Shown here in pieces: positions 46,730 through 56,020 of a stretch of DNA of 64,000 nucleotides (positions within the stretch are counted from its first letter, which is position 1; every line of letters starts with the position of its first letter). The position numbers and the translations under genes were made by a program. A model generated the notes under the pieces. The model was not told where the DNA came from and did no database searches. It was given only the letters and a program-made list of their open reading frames with translations. The stretch comes from Saprospiraceae bacterium (GTDB lineage Bacteria; Bacteroidota; Bacteroidia; Chitinophagales; Saprospiraceae), in contig JAHDFP010000002.1 in assembly GCA_020628095.1 (NCBI GenBank), positions 327,715-391,714 on the forward strand, read 5' to 3'.

Positions 46730-47342
46730 ACAGTTGGCTGTTTTCGTCCTCATTTTTCTAGCTTGCTTCAGTGTCCTTTATTTATTGGTTAGTAATAGTA
46801 ACTCGATAGAGAATGGGATGGCTAAGACTAACTCCGTTGTAGGTGAGACTATTTTTAATGTTCTTAACCCCGAATTGTACTGCGATTATGTTGTGGGTGC
46901 TCCTGATAACCCTAGAGGATTTGATTTTACCTTTAATGTCTATGATAATCGCAATGTCAAAAGAAAAGTGAACAAGAAATCAGCCAAAAGAAGCCAAATA
47001 GATCGTATCATCTTACAGGATCATTTCATTCTTTTTATTGTTCCTTTCATTTTTTTGACGGCATTATTTGTGGCTTCACCAGTAAGCTGGAAGACGAAGG
47101 CACTTAGGTATCCGATCGGTCTTTTGTTGCTTTATATTTTGATCGCATTTCATTTGAGCTATAGATTTGAGCTTGTTTTCACTAATAATAATTTTGAGAT
47201 TAATTCTATTTGGCTCTTTTTTACTTGGCTCTTTGGACTAGGTGGTACCTACGATAATATTTTCATTATCGCAGCTGTTTTTTGGATCGCATTGCTCGGA
47301 TGGCCTATCTATAAGAGGTTTTCAGCAAGCTCTTTTGCTTAA
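46713..47342 (+). CDS. Exosortase-associated membrane protein
   Basis: A 209-residue protein that starts inside the end of the exosortase gene. One N-terminal helix (about 8-27) is followed by an extracytoplasmic loop of ~85 residues (YCDYVVGAPDNPRGFDFTFNVYDNRN, then a very basic RKVNKKSAKRSQ stretch). Three to four more helices (about 106-125, 135-152, 170-180, 186-200) complete it. Membrane proteins of this general layout accompany exosortase H in other bacteria, so a partner role is plausible; no catalytic residues are recognised. The stop overlaps the stop of the convergent methyltransferase gene at TTAA 47339-47342. Confidence 0.7.
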   Translation: MTKLNKQLAVFVLIFLACFSVLYLLVSNSNSIENGMAKTNSVVGETIFNVLNPELYCDYVVGAPDNPRGFDFTFNVYDNRNVKRKVNKKSAKRSQIDRIILQDHFILFIVPFIFLTALFVASPVSWKTKALRYPIGLLLLYILIAFHLSYRFELVFTNNNFEINSIWLFFTWLFGLGGTYDNIFIIAAVFWIALLGWPIYKRFSASSFA

Positions 47343-48043
47343 CGTCCAAGTATAAATATACACGGCCGCTTCCCGATTTCTTCTTTCTCAGATTTCCAAG
47401 ACTTAATAGTTTTTGTCTTTATATATTCTGATTTTCCCGTTATATCTGCCGAAATGCAGAGCCTTATTTTATCATTAATATGCTTAGTGAGTAAGGTCAT
47501 CAGCCGATCATTCCGATAGGGTGTCTCGATGAATATTTGTGATTCTCCAGTGGATAGGGTTCTCTTTTCTAATTCTTTTAGTTTTTGGATTACCTCATTT
47601 TCTTTGATAGGTAGATATCCTGCAAATCGGAAATTCTGCCCATTCATACCACTAGCACCAAGTGCCAGTAAGATAGAGGATGGACCAGTCAGAGGAATAA
47701 CATGTATCCCTTTTTCGTGCGCTTGTTTGATAACTTCTTGGCCAGGATCTGCAATGCCGGGCATACCTGATTCGCTCATGATGCCCAAATCATACCCTTG
47801 ATCTAGCCATGCCCATATTTGCTTTTGGTCATTTTGATTTTGGTGTTTCCCTATTTCTACGAGCCGCACTTCTTCCAATTTATAAGGCGGATTAGTCGAA
47901 GAGATAAACCGACGAGCCGTTCTTGCCCTCTCTACCGCATAATGCTTGATACGGTGGATATGACTAATCACAACGGGTGTAATATGAGCAAGTGTATTCT
48001 CCGAAATACTAATCGGTATAATGTAAATTTTTCCTCTATCCAA
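47339..48043 (-). CDS. RsmI-like SAM-dependent methyltransferase (tetrapyrrole methylase fold)
   Basis: A 234-residue protein starting with TTG (48041-48043), giving MDRGKIYIIP; no in-frame ATG lies nearby. Family signatures are GIMSESGMPGIADPGQEVIKQAH, the SAM-binding loop GPSSILLALGASGMNGQNFRFAGYLP and FIETPYRND. RsmI methylates C1402 of 16S rRNA at the ribose. This protein is shorter than standard RsmI (~280) and is the short paralogue common in Bacteroidota, so its exact target is not certain. Confidence 0.85.
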   Translation of the reverse strand: MDRGKIYIIPISISENTLAHITPVVISHIHRIKHYAVERARTARRFISSTNPPYKLEEVRLVEIGKHQNQNDQKQIWAWLDQGYDLGIMSESGMPGIADPGQEVIKQAHEKGIHVIPLTGPSSILLALGASGMNGQNFRFAGYLPIKENEVIQKLKELEKRTLSTGESQIFIETPYRNDRLMTLLTKHINDKIRLCISADITGKSEYIKTKTIKSWKSEKEEIGKRPCIFILGR

Positions 48044-48102
48044 CGTTGATCATTTTAATGAAGAGTGTATCATTCTTTTTATAAAAAATGGTTGGTGTCA
48101 TC

Positions 48103-48110
48103 TAATTTTG
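48103..48110 (+). promoter_or_regulatory. Candidate -7 box (TAATTTTG) upstream of scpA
   Basis: An exact match to TAnnTTTG. It overlaps the possible TTG start of scpA at 48108, so transcription would begin after that codon, which argues for the downstream GTG start at 48147. No good -33 element is seen. Confidence 0.4.
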
Positions 48111-48146
48111 GATATTTGCAGCACTAAAAAAAGAATAGTTTCTGGT

Positions 48147-48911
48147 GTGAATAATTACACTGTAAAAATATCACAGTTCGAGGGTCCATTTGATCTCTTA
48201 CTCTATTTCATAGAAAGAGACGAATTGGACATTTATGACATTCCGATAGCTAAGATAACGCAAGACTTTTTAGAATATATACAGGAGCTGGAGAGACTTA
48301 ATCTGGATGTAGCATCGGAATTTATATTAGTAGCGGCTAGTCTTATGCGGATCAAAGCCAAGATGCTCATTCCGAGAAAAGAGCTAGACGAAGAAGGCAA
48401 CGAAATAGATCCTAGAGAAGAATTAGTACAGAGGCTATTAGAGTATAAAAAGTATAAAGAGGTCTTGGAGAATCTCCGAGAAATGGCATCAGAGCGAGAT
48501 CAAAAGGTCGAAAGATATTATGCCAAAAAAGAGATAAAAGAAATATCCAAAACGGCACTGATAGATGTGGAGCTAGAGTCTTTAGATACGTATAAGTTAT
48601 TTAAGACTTTTCAGAAGGTTCTGGAGAGATATAATTATACCAAAGAACAGTTTTCCTATCAGATCGTCAAGTATCCTTATACTGTAGAAGAGCAAGGAAA
48701 ATACATCCTAGAGATGATAGAAAAATCAGGGCGAATTACCTTTGAGTCGATATTCGAAGGATTGCAAAATAGGATGCAAGCCATCGTGACATTCCTTGCC
48801 ATGCTTGACTTGATTAATACCCAGCAAGTAGATATTACGCCGACGGATAAGATTAATAGTTTTTGGTTAGAAAAAGGCGCGTCTTTTGGCCAGTTAGCCA
48901 CTGATAATTAG
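48147..48911 (+). CDS. scpA: Segregation and condensation protein A
   Basis: ScpA is the kleisin that bridges SMC and ScpB in chromosome condensation. The signature N-terminus YTVKISQFEGPFDLLLYFIERDELDIYDIPIAKIT is followed by SEFILVAASLMRIKAKMLIPR, a coiled middle region and a C-terminal winged helix that contacts the SMC head (GRITFESIFEGLQNRMQAIVTFLAMLDLI). I prefer the GTG at 48147 (254 residues), since family members usually begin just before YTVK and a -7 box overlaps the alternative TTG at 48108 (267 residues). scpB is not adjacent. Confidence 0.92.
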   Translation: MNNYTVKISQFEGPFDLLLYFIERDELDIYDIPIAKITQDFLEYIQELERLNLDVASEFILVAASLMRIKAKMLIPRKELDEEGNEIDPREELVQRLLEYKKYKEVLENLREMASERDQKVERYYAKKEIKEISKTALIDVELESLDTYKLFKTFQKVLERYNYTKEQFSYQIVKYPYTVEEQGKYILEMIEKSGRITFESIFEGLQNRMQAIVTFLAMLDLINTQQVDITPTDKINSFWLEKGASFGQLATDN

Positions 48912-49105
48912 ACAATTATTTTCCATAATCCATCCTAATCTTTTAGTTAGGGAAATAGACAAATTTTGTGTTTTAGACAAAAGGAAAAACTATTATTTAC
49001 CTATTGGTAATTGTCAATTATTATATCTGAAACATTCCTTTATTTCAGAACATATATTGCTTTCAAATACTATATGAGAAACCCCTTACTTGTAATGCAT
49101 TCTTT

Positions 49106-49113
49106 TATCTTTG
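49106..49113 (+). promoter_or_regulatory. Candidate -7 box (TATCTTTG) for atpDC
   Basis: An exact TAnnTTTG match 39 bp upstream of the atpD ATG, at the end of a 241-bp non-coding stretch. TTG at 49090-49092 could be a weak -33 element with a short spacer. Nothing else is recognised in the stretch. Confidence 0.5.
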
Positions 49114-49152
49114 TGGCAAAATTTCTACACCTAAATAAACTATCCTAATTAG

Positions 49153-50670
<1,518 letters not shown>

Positions 50671-50673
50671 TAT

Positions 50674-50922
50674 ATGCAATTAGTGGCTTTGACTCCTGAA
50701 AAGGAATTGTACAACGGTGATATAAAATCCGTAAAAGTACCTGCTGTCGGAGGGCAGTTCGAAATACTAAATGGTCACGCCCCTATAGTAGCGGCATTAG
50801 CCGCAGGAGAAGTAAGAATTCTTGATTCTGATGATAACAGAGTTGTTTTCAATATCGAAAAAGGATTCGTAGAAGTGATAAATAACGAAGTCTCATTACT
50901 CATACAATCTTTAGCTGAGTAA
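50674..50922 (+). CDS. atpC: F1Fo ATP synthase subunit epsilon (short form)
   Basis: An 82-residue protein, 3 bp after atpD. It contains only the N-terminal beta-sandwich of epsilon (VALTPEKELYNGDIKSVKVPAVGGQFEILNGHAPIVAAL is the diagnostic region, residues ~4-42). The C-terminal two-helix regulatory domain of the ~135-residue E. coli subunit is absent, so ATP-dependent inhibition by that domain is not expected. This short form is common in the phylum. A strong terminator follows. Confidence 0.95.
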   Translation: MQLVALTPEKELYNGDIKSVKVPAVGGQFEILNGHAPIVAALAAGEVRILDSDDNRVVFNIEKGFVEVINNEVSLLIQSLAE

Positions 50923-50944
50923 GGCGTAATATAATCGATAAAGG

Positions 50945-50982
50945 AAAGCCCAATGATAATTAATTATTATTGGGCTTTTTTA
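50945..50982 (+). terminator. Rho-independent terminator of atpDC
   Basis: AAAGCCCAAT pairs perfectly with ATTGGGCTTT around an AT-rich 14-base loop and runs into a T tract; it starts 22 bp after the atpC stop. Confidence 0.92.
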
Positions 50983-51027
50983 ATTTCCGAATGTTGACTA
51001 TTTTTCCAAAAAGCTTGACCATATCCT

Positions 51028-51615
51028 ATGGAATATGATAAGTTAGATCTCATACAGCAAAAGGCCAAGTACTTACTTAATGACCTAAGGGAAGATAAGG
51101 ATGGCTCTAATACATTGGCTTGCCTTTATATTCTAGTGATATTATATGTCATCTGCCTTTCCATACTATATATCATGAAGTCAGATCCTGGTTATATCAA
51201 ATTTGTGATATACCTAGTATTACTTTTAGGGCTGCTAATAATGTATAGGATCCGGATGTCGGAGGCCTTCAGAGATAGTAATAGTCTATCAAGCTACACC
51301 AAAATAGATCCTGCGGATAAAGCCAACTATACCTCTGGACTGTTAAAATATCTTAGCTCTGGATACAATGTCAAAATCGTTCGTATCAAAACGGTAAGAC
51401 TCATTTATACCATCCTATTACCGTTATTGATTGTATTGATAGGCGAGGTCTGGCAGATATTCTTTTCAGAGGAATACGTTTCTTCTGGTTTTTGGCATCA
51501 TGTTTTCGCTTTCGCGATTTGCTCACCCATCTATTTTTTCTTTGGAAAAGATATAGAGCAGAGACAATTTGATAAAGAGGATGTGGATACCATGGTCAGA
51601 AAAATACATCTCTGA
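51028..51615 (+). CDS. Hypothetical membrane protein
   Basis: A 195-residue protein of no family I recognise. A hydrophilic N-terminus (about 1-28) precedes two closely spaced helices (about 31-50 and 57-75). A central soluble loop (about 76-120) and two more helices (about 126-145 and 155-170) lead to a charged C-terminus (KDIEQRQFDKEDVDTMVRK). It has its own short upstream region after the atpDC terminator. It ends 2 bp before the stop of the convergent YkvA gene. Confidence 0.7.
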   Translation: MEYDKLDLIQQKAKYLLNDLREDKDGSNTLACLYILVILYVICLSILYIMKSDPGYIKFVIYLVLLLGLLIMYRIRMSEAFRDSNSLSSYTKIDPADKANYTSGLLKYLSSGYNVKIVRIKTVRLIYTILLPLLIVLIGEVWQIFFSEEYVSSGFWHHVFAFAICSPIYFFFGKDIEQRQFDKEDVDTMVRKIHL

Positions 51616-51617
51616 TA

Positions 51618-52001
51618 CTATAACCATTCATTGACGTATTGGACTGCGGATTCGTCTATATTGTCCCCTAGTACTTGAACCAATTGTTTCTTAGCATTCT
51701 CCCTGACCTCATCATCTACATAACAAGCAATCGTTACTAGCCCAAAAGACAAAACACCAAGATCATCAGTCATACCTAAAAACGGTGTCAGATCAGGAAT
51801 GGAATCAAAAGGACTCAGAAAATACGCCAATGATCCGATGATGATATTTTTGGCCCAGACTGGTGTAGACTTATTTTTGAATGCGAAGTACAATAAGAGA
51901 ATGATATATATCCCCTGAGTAGAAAGTGACTTTATGAACTTTTGTACATAGCTTATCAATGCATTAAGCTGAGGAGGATATTTCTTGTTCTCTTCTTTCA
52001 T
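51618..52001 (-). CDS. YkvA/DUF1232-family membrane protein
   Basis: A 127-residue protein. The DUF1232 signature is clear: WAKNIIIGSLAYFLSPFDSIPDLTPFLG followed by DDLGVLSFGL, about residues 51-91. Function is unknown in the family; the conserved helix pair is membrane-associated. It is the last gene of a minus-strand run (55201 down to 51618) with polysaccharide deacetylase 42 bp upstream. Confidence 0.88.
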   Translation of the reverse strand: MKEENKKYPPQLNALISYVQKFIKSLSTQGIYIILLLYFAFKNKSTPVWAKNIIIGSLAYFLSPFDSIPDLTPFLGMTDDLGVLSFGLVTIACYVDDEVRENAKKQLVQVLGDNIDESAVQYVNEWL

Positions 52002-52043
52002 TTATATATCAAATGCTTTTACATCTAATTAAGTTTCATTCTT

Positions 52044-52649
52044 TCAATGTATTAGACCAAAGTCCAATCCTTGATTTCTGATATGCTCAACAAAACGAGG
52101 TAAAGCAAATCTCAACTTACTCATAGTCTTATTACTATCGTGCAGGACAATGATAGAACCTGGTGATGAGTATTTGATCAGATCACGGAGTAGGGTGTCA
52201 GCAGAGATGGAATTGTCAAAATCGCCAGGCATCACGTCCCACATGATAAGCTGGCAGTACTCTGTAATATATCTTAATTGTGACGGGGATATGCGACCAA
52301 AGGGTGGTCTATAGTATTCAGCAGAGAAGACTTTCCGACACTCTTCAAAGTCTTTAATATAATCCGAATAGCTCGTTGTCCAACCCGACAAGTGCCGATA
52401 CCCATGATGCCCGAGTGTGTGACCGTGCGAATGTATTGATTCGATCAATTCTGGTTTTTCTTCTGCCTTTTGACCGAGACAGAAGAAACTGACTTTTATG
52501 TCTAATTGGTGTAGTAAATCTAAAAGTTCATTAGTGGTGTCAGAAGGTCCGTCGTCAAAGGTCAGATATACCTTGCCACTATCTCGATAATTCCATGTTG
52601 CTTGTGGGAATAGTTTTGAAAAGAATTTCGGTGTGCGCTTAAGATACAT
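52044..52649 (-). CDS. Polysaccharide deacetylase family protein (CE4 NodB domain)
   Basis: A 201-residue protein consisting of the NodB homology domain. Catalytic base and metal motif TFDDGP has Asp32-Asp33; the metal-binding HxxxH is His77/His81 in SHGHTLGHHGYRH; the RPPFGR motif and the IVLHDSN segment complete the active site. It removes N-acetyl (or O-acetyl) groups from a glycan such as peptidoglycan or chitin-like polymers; substrate unknown. There is no signal peptide, only a basic N-terminus (MYLKRTPKFFSKLFPQ), so an N-terminal amphipathic anchor or cytoplasmic location is possible. It starts exactly where the upstream TPR gene ends (52649/52650). Confidence 0.92.
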   Translation of the reverse strand: MYLKRTPKFFSKLFPQATWNYRDSGKVYLTFDDGPSDTTNELLDLLHQLDIKVSFFCLGQKAEEKPELIESIHSHGHTLGHHGYRHLSGWTTSYSDYIKDFEECRKVFSAEYYRPPFGRISPSQLRYITEYCQLIMWDVMPGDFDNSISADTLLRDLIKYSSPGSIIVLHDSNKTMSKLRFALPRFVEHIRNQGLDFGLIH

Positions 52650-53270
52650 TTAGCGCATCCTTGGACGTCTTCTTTTTCCACCACCGCCTTTTTGCATCAT
52701 TCGCATACCTTGCTTACCCATAGATCGCGCTGTGTTCATCTGAGCCTTATTATTTTTCAGCGCTTTTTCGAAATAATCAAGCTGATTCTTTATGTCACTC
52801 TGCGTAATATTTAAGGCTTTGGCTTCTTTAAAATAATTTTTGGCGGCGGTCCAGTTTCCTTTTTGTGCTTTGATATTGGCTAATTGCATGAGGACCATAG
52901 CCTTTTCATTTTCTGTCGGTAGTTTCAGCGAAAGGGCTTGGTTAAAATGTTCTTCCGCTTTTTTGCTATCACCTTCCTGAGACGTCAGCGTACCATTCAT
53001 TATCCAATAAAAAGCCTTATTAGTCACATAAAGGAATTTTGGAAACTTAGTGAGACCCAGTCTTTTTCTTGCACCGACGAAGTCACCGTCCTGTATAAGT
53101 TGTGCAGTAGAGGCCACTGTACCGAGAAAAATATAACTCGCCAGCATAACGAACCCTAATAACCAGAATGGAAAGGCGTACCAAAATCCATACATCGTCT
53201 GTAAGATAGCGCCGAGAACGAATCCTCCTATGATAAGTGCGAACTTGAGATATATATTAATTATAAACAT
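52650..53270 (-). CDS. TPR-containing membrane protein
   Basis: A 206-residue protein with two N-terminal helices (about 8-28 and 33-55) followed by TPR-like repeats (EEHFNQALSLKLPTENEKAMVLMQLANIKAQKGNWTAAKNYFKEAKAL is within residues ~105-155). The C-terminal tail is strongly basic and Gly/Arg/Met-rich (MQKGGGGKRRRPRMR). Function unknown; the tail could contact nucleic acid or phospholipid. It is directly abutted to the deacetylase gene, suggesting a shared transcript. Confidence 0.78.
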   Translation of the reverse strand: MFIINIYLKFALIIGGFVLGAILQTMYGFWYAFPFWLLGFVMLASYIFLGTVASTAQLIQDGDFVGARKRLGLTKFPKFLYVTNKAFYWIMNGTLTSQEGDSKKAEEHFNQALSLKLPTENEKAMVLMQLANIKAQKGNWTAAKNYFKEAKALNITQSDIKNQLDYFEKALKNNKAQMNTARSMGKQGMRMMQKGGGGKRRRPRMR

Positions 53271-53309
53271 GGGTCTGTCTTTAGTTGCGAAGGTAGTATA
53301 ATCACTTCT

Positions 53310-53987
53310 TTAGAGTAAGTAATTTTTGTTATTTATAAATATGAAATTCTGCTTGATTTCTAAGGCTTTATACCTCGGAAAAACTTGGCTAAAGTCTTTG
53401 TCAAATGCAGAATTGTCAGTCTGATCTTTATCAGTGACATTCATGCGGTTATATAAGATAATTCCGTTGTCGGATAATAGTTCTTTGAGTCTATGTAAAA
53501 ATTCTGGGGATTGGAAACGTTTTGGAATTTCGGCACTTTGGAATATGTCCATTAATATGAGATCGTGTTTTTCGTCTCGCAGCATCAAAAATTTTTCTGC
53601 ATCGACATTATTGACTTCTACTGGAGCTTCTATATCAGAGAGGGTATATTTTTGTACCAATTTGCATATTTCTGGATCTATCTCTACCGCTGTATAGACA
53701 AATCGATCTTTGGCCTTCATCTCTAAAAGGCGTATAACAGAGCCTAATCCTAAACCCAATATCAAAACGGATTTCCCCTGGAAGTGATTCCAATCTATAA
53801 GGTCAAATGCGATTTTGAAGTTTTCGTACTTATCATCATAAGAGTATATGGCGTCTTTGGTGTTAAGCTGGCGACGACCATTTATCAGTAATATTTCGAG
53901 ATAAGGATTATATACAGACCCCGTATGTTCTATCCGAATCGGTCTGAGATAGCTAAGCATTCTTTTCCAAAAGGGAATCTGCATCAA
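53310..53987 (-). CDS. Spermidine-synthase-like SAM-binding protein
   Basis: A 225-residue Rossmann protein. The glycine-rich motif VLILGLGLGSVIRLLE (about 90-105), the acidic strand YTAVEIDPEICKLVQKY and the DLILMDIFQ segment match spermidine-synthase/class I methyltransferase folds. The small N-terminal beta domain of true spermidine synthases is reduced. The usual Asp of the polyamine site is not clear, so methyltransferase activity is equally likely. Its start overlaps the upstream GlmU-like stop by 4 bp (53984-53987), a sign of translational coupling. Confidence 0.75.
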   Translation of the reverse strand: MMQIPFWKRMLSYLRPIRIEHTGSVYNPYLEILLINGRRQLNTKDAIYSYDDKYENFKIAFDLIDWNHFQGKSVLILGLGLGSVIRLLEMKAKDRFVYTAVEIDPEICKLVQKYTLSDIEAPVEVNNVDAEKFLMLRDEKHDLILMDIFQSAEIPKRFQSPEFLHRLKELLSDNGIILYNRMNVTDKDQTDNSAFDKDFSQVFPRYKALEIKQNFIFINNKNYLL

Positions 53988-55201
53988 CTGTCCCAGTTTC
54001 TATAGGTGCTTGATTTTTGGAAGATATGTTGCAGGATACTTTTGTCCAGATCAGAAAGTTCTTTCTTCCGTCGCGCCATGACGACCTTGGCTATTTCCAT
54101 AGCCTTTTCTGGTCTGAATGTCTTGAATCCTTCTCGTCCACCCCAGGAGAAAGAGGGGATAAAATTCCGAGGAAACCCACTACCGAATATATTACAACTT
54201 ACACCGACCACCGTTCCAGTATTGAACATCGTATTAATCCCGGCTTTAGAGTGATCTCCCATAATAAGACCGCAGAAGGTCAATCCAGTTTTTTCAAATC
54301 TTTCAGAATTATAGTCCCAAAGTTTGATTTCGGCGTAGTTGTTTTTCAAGTTGGAGCTATTAGTGTCTGCACCTAAGTTGCACCATTCTCCTATGACGGA
54401 ATTACCTAGATAGCCATCGTGGGCTTTATTAGAGTACCCTAAGAAAACGACATTGCTGACTTCTCCGCCGACTTTGGTATATGGCCCCAGTGTCGTTTTG
54501 CCATATATTTTTGCACCCATCTTGACGACCGCGTTATCACATGCCACAAAAGGTCCTCGGATCAATGCGCCTTCCATTATTTCGGCTTGATTGCCGATGT
54601 ATACTGGCCCCTGCGAAGTATTAATATGACATGGATGTATGGTGGCAGACTGCTCGATAAAAATATTAGATGGGTCAGAAATGACGACACCATCAGGGAT
54701 TCTCTTAGAATACCTCGACCGAGTGATAAGATCAAAGTCGCTTTGTATTTCCTCGCCATTAAGCGAAAAAATATCGGGCGGTCTTTTGATGAGTTTGATC
54801 TTATGCTGATCAGAGTTGAAGCTGATACCTTTTAGTTCGTCTATGTCATTATTCTCTATCAGTTGCTCAAACTGTCTATTATTCATCCGAGCGGCGATCA
54901 GATCGTCCTCGTAGATGATCGCTTCTTTAGTATCGAGATCATTGATGAGCGAAACTATGTTCCTGTCTGGCAACAGTCTGGAATTAATAACATAGTTGTC
55001 TTCTGTGATATTAATCGGGAACTTATCCGAGAGATAATCTTGGGTTATGTATGATGTCTCTCCTTGTAGGTGTTTTTCCCACTTTTCTCTTATGGTCAGT
55101 ATACCGATTCTTAGCTCTGAGATGGGCCTTGTATAGGTAAGAGGGAGGAGAGAACTCCAGTATTCGTCATCGAATAAGATGATGTTCTTTTTGCTATCCA
55201 A
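53984..55201 (-). CDS. GlmU-like putative sugar nucleotidyltransferase
   Basis: A 405-residue protein with a TTG start (55199-55201, giving MDSKKNIILFDDEYW). The N-terminal part (about 5-190) is the GlmU-like NTP_transf_4 type domain found in Bacteroidota (LLPLTYTRPISELRIGILTIREKW). The C-terminal part (about 200-370) is a left-handed beta-helix with hexapeptide repeats (EGALIRGPFVACDNAVVKMGAKIYG, GVSCNIFGSGF). Predicted role is uridylyl transfer or acetyl transfer on a sugar phosphate. It lacks the canonical GlmU signature LxxGxGTRM, so nucleotide specificity is open. Confidence 0.85.
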   Translation of the reverse strand: MDSKKNIILFDDEYWSSLLPLTYTRPISELRIGILTIREKWEKHLQGETSYITQDYLSDKFPINITEDNYVINSRLLPDRNIVSLINDLDTKEAIIYEDDLIAARMNNRQFEQLIENNDIDELKGISFNSDQHKIKLIKRPPDIFSLNGEEIQSDFDLITRSRYSKRIPDGVVISDPSNIFIEQSATIHPCHINTSQGPVYIGNQAEIMEGALIRGPFVACDNAVVKMGAKIYGKTTLGPYTKVGGEVSNVVFLGYSNKAHDGYLGNSVIGEWCNLGADTNSSNLKNNYAEIKLWDYNSERFEKTGLTFCGLIMGDHSKAGINTMFNTGTVVGVSCNIFGSGFPRNFIPSFSWGGREGFKTFRPEKAMEIAKVVMARRKKELSDLDKSILQHIFQKSSTYRNWDS

Positions 55202-55218
55202 TGATTGAGGTATATGTC

Positions 55219-55250
55219 AAAAAAAAGCCCCGATCAGAAATCGAGGCTAA
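55219..55250 (-). terminator. Rho-independent terminator of rpmE2
   Basis: On the minus strand AGCCTCGAT pairs with ATCGGGGCT (one G-T) around a short loop, followed by eight T residues. It lies just after the L31 stop and just before the GlmU-like start, so the latter needs its own promoter or readthrough. Confidence 0.88.
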
Positions 55251-55254
55251 AATT

Positions 55255-55554
55255 TTATCCTTCTGTTTCTTCGGTATCTTGTTCTTGTTGTACTGGGCTT
55301 TGTTTAGAGAATTTCGCAAACTTCTTATTGAACTTGTCTATTCTACCTGCGGTATCAACAAATTTCATTTTACCAGTATAGAACGGGTGAGAGTTATTAG
55401 AAATCTCTAATTTGATCAAAGGATACTCATTTCCATCTTCCCACTCTATCGTATCTTTAGTATTGGCAGCAGACATGGCTAACCATGCTTTATCTACAGA
55501 GATATCCTTGAATACGACTGGTCTATAACTTTCTGGATGAATACCTTTTTTCAT
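55255..55554 (-). CDS. rpmE2: 50S ribosomal protein L31 type B
   Basis: A 99-residue protein starting at [17 protein letters not shown], the canonical L31 N-terminus. An in-frame ATG at 55596 is rejected because a -7 box (55583-55590) lies between it and the real start. The conserved [26 protein letters not shown] segment is present. No cysteines are present, so this is the zinc-independent type B form. The C-terminus is extended by an acidic tail (EQDTEETEG). Confidence 0.96.
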   Translation of the reverse strand: MKKGIHPESYRPVVFKDISVDKAWLAMSAANTKDTIEWEDGNEYPLIKLEISNNSHPFYTGKMKFVDTAGRIDKFNKKFAKFSKQSPVQQEQDTEETEG

Positions 55555-55582
55555 AATTATCTTATTTTTCTTAAAAGGACTG

Positions 55583-55590
55583 CAAATGTA
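55583..55590 (-). promoter_or_regulatory. Candidate -7 box (TACATTTG) for rpmE2
   Basis: An exact minus-strand TAnnTTTG match 29 bp upstream of the L31 ATG, with the correct orientation. No convincing -33 element. Confidence 0.5.
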
Positions 55591-55619
55591 AGTCAATTTG
55601 CCATATAAATAAAGTCAGA

Positions 55620-55979
55620 TTAGTGAAAAAAAGCGTCTTCGTAGTGCCTAATTTCTGAGGCTTCTTTCATTTTATTAAATATAATGGAGATAATGTCAAA
55701 TCTGATTTCCCATTGGTGATCGATCTTTTCCATATATCTCTGAGCAGCATCCATAATTAGCGTTTCTTTTTTTTCGTCTATGGACTCTTCTGGTGCACCG
55801 TAATGGTCATAAGATCGCGATTTGACTTCTACGAATACTAGTACTTCTTGGGTCTTGGCTATAATATCTATCTCCGCCTTACTGTATCGCCAGTTTCGTT
55901 CTAGGATATGATAGCCCTTGTCTATAAGGTGTTGTTCGGCTATTCTTTCACCCAATTGACCTATTTCAGATTTGTTCAT
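55620..55979 (-). CDS. YraN/UPF0102 family nuclease-fold protein
   Basis: A 119-residue protein of normal family length. The restriction-endonuclease-like core is visible: GQLGERIAEQHLIDKGYHILERNWR, then AEIDIIAKTQEVLVFVEVKSR, with the catalytic pattern Glu-Asp...Glu-x-Lys (EID, VEVK). The cellular role is unresolved. It is divergent from the phosphoglucose isomerase gene with only 41 bp between starts. Confidence 0.92.
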   Translation of the reverse strand: MNKSEIGQLGERIAEQHLIDKGYHILERNWRYSKAEIDIIAKTQEVLVFVEVKSRSYDHYGAPEESIDEKKETLIMDAAQRYMEKIDHQWEIRFDIISIIFNKMKEASEIRHYEDAFFH

Positions 55980-56020
55980 ATTAAAGAAGCAATGATCTTA
56001 AAATATTAATAATATTTTTA

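Noticed and set aside
55555..55596. Upstream ATG start of L31 adding 14 residues
   Set aside because: A -7 box lies between this ATG and MKKGIHPE, and L31 family members start at the latter.
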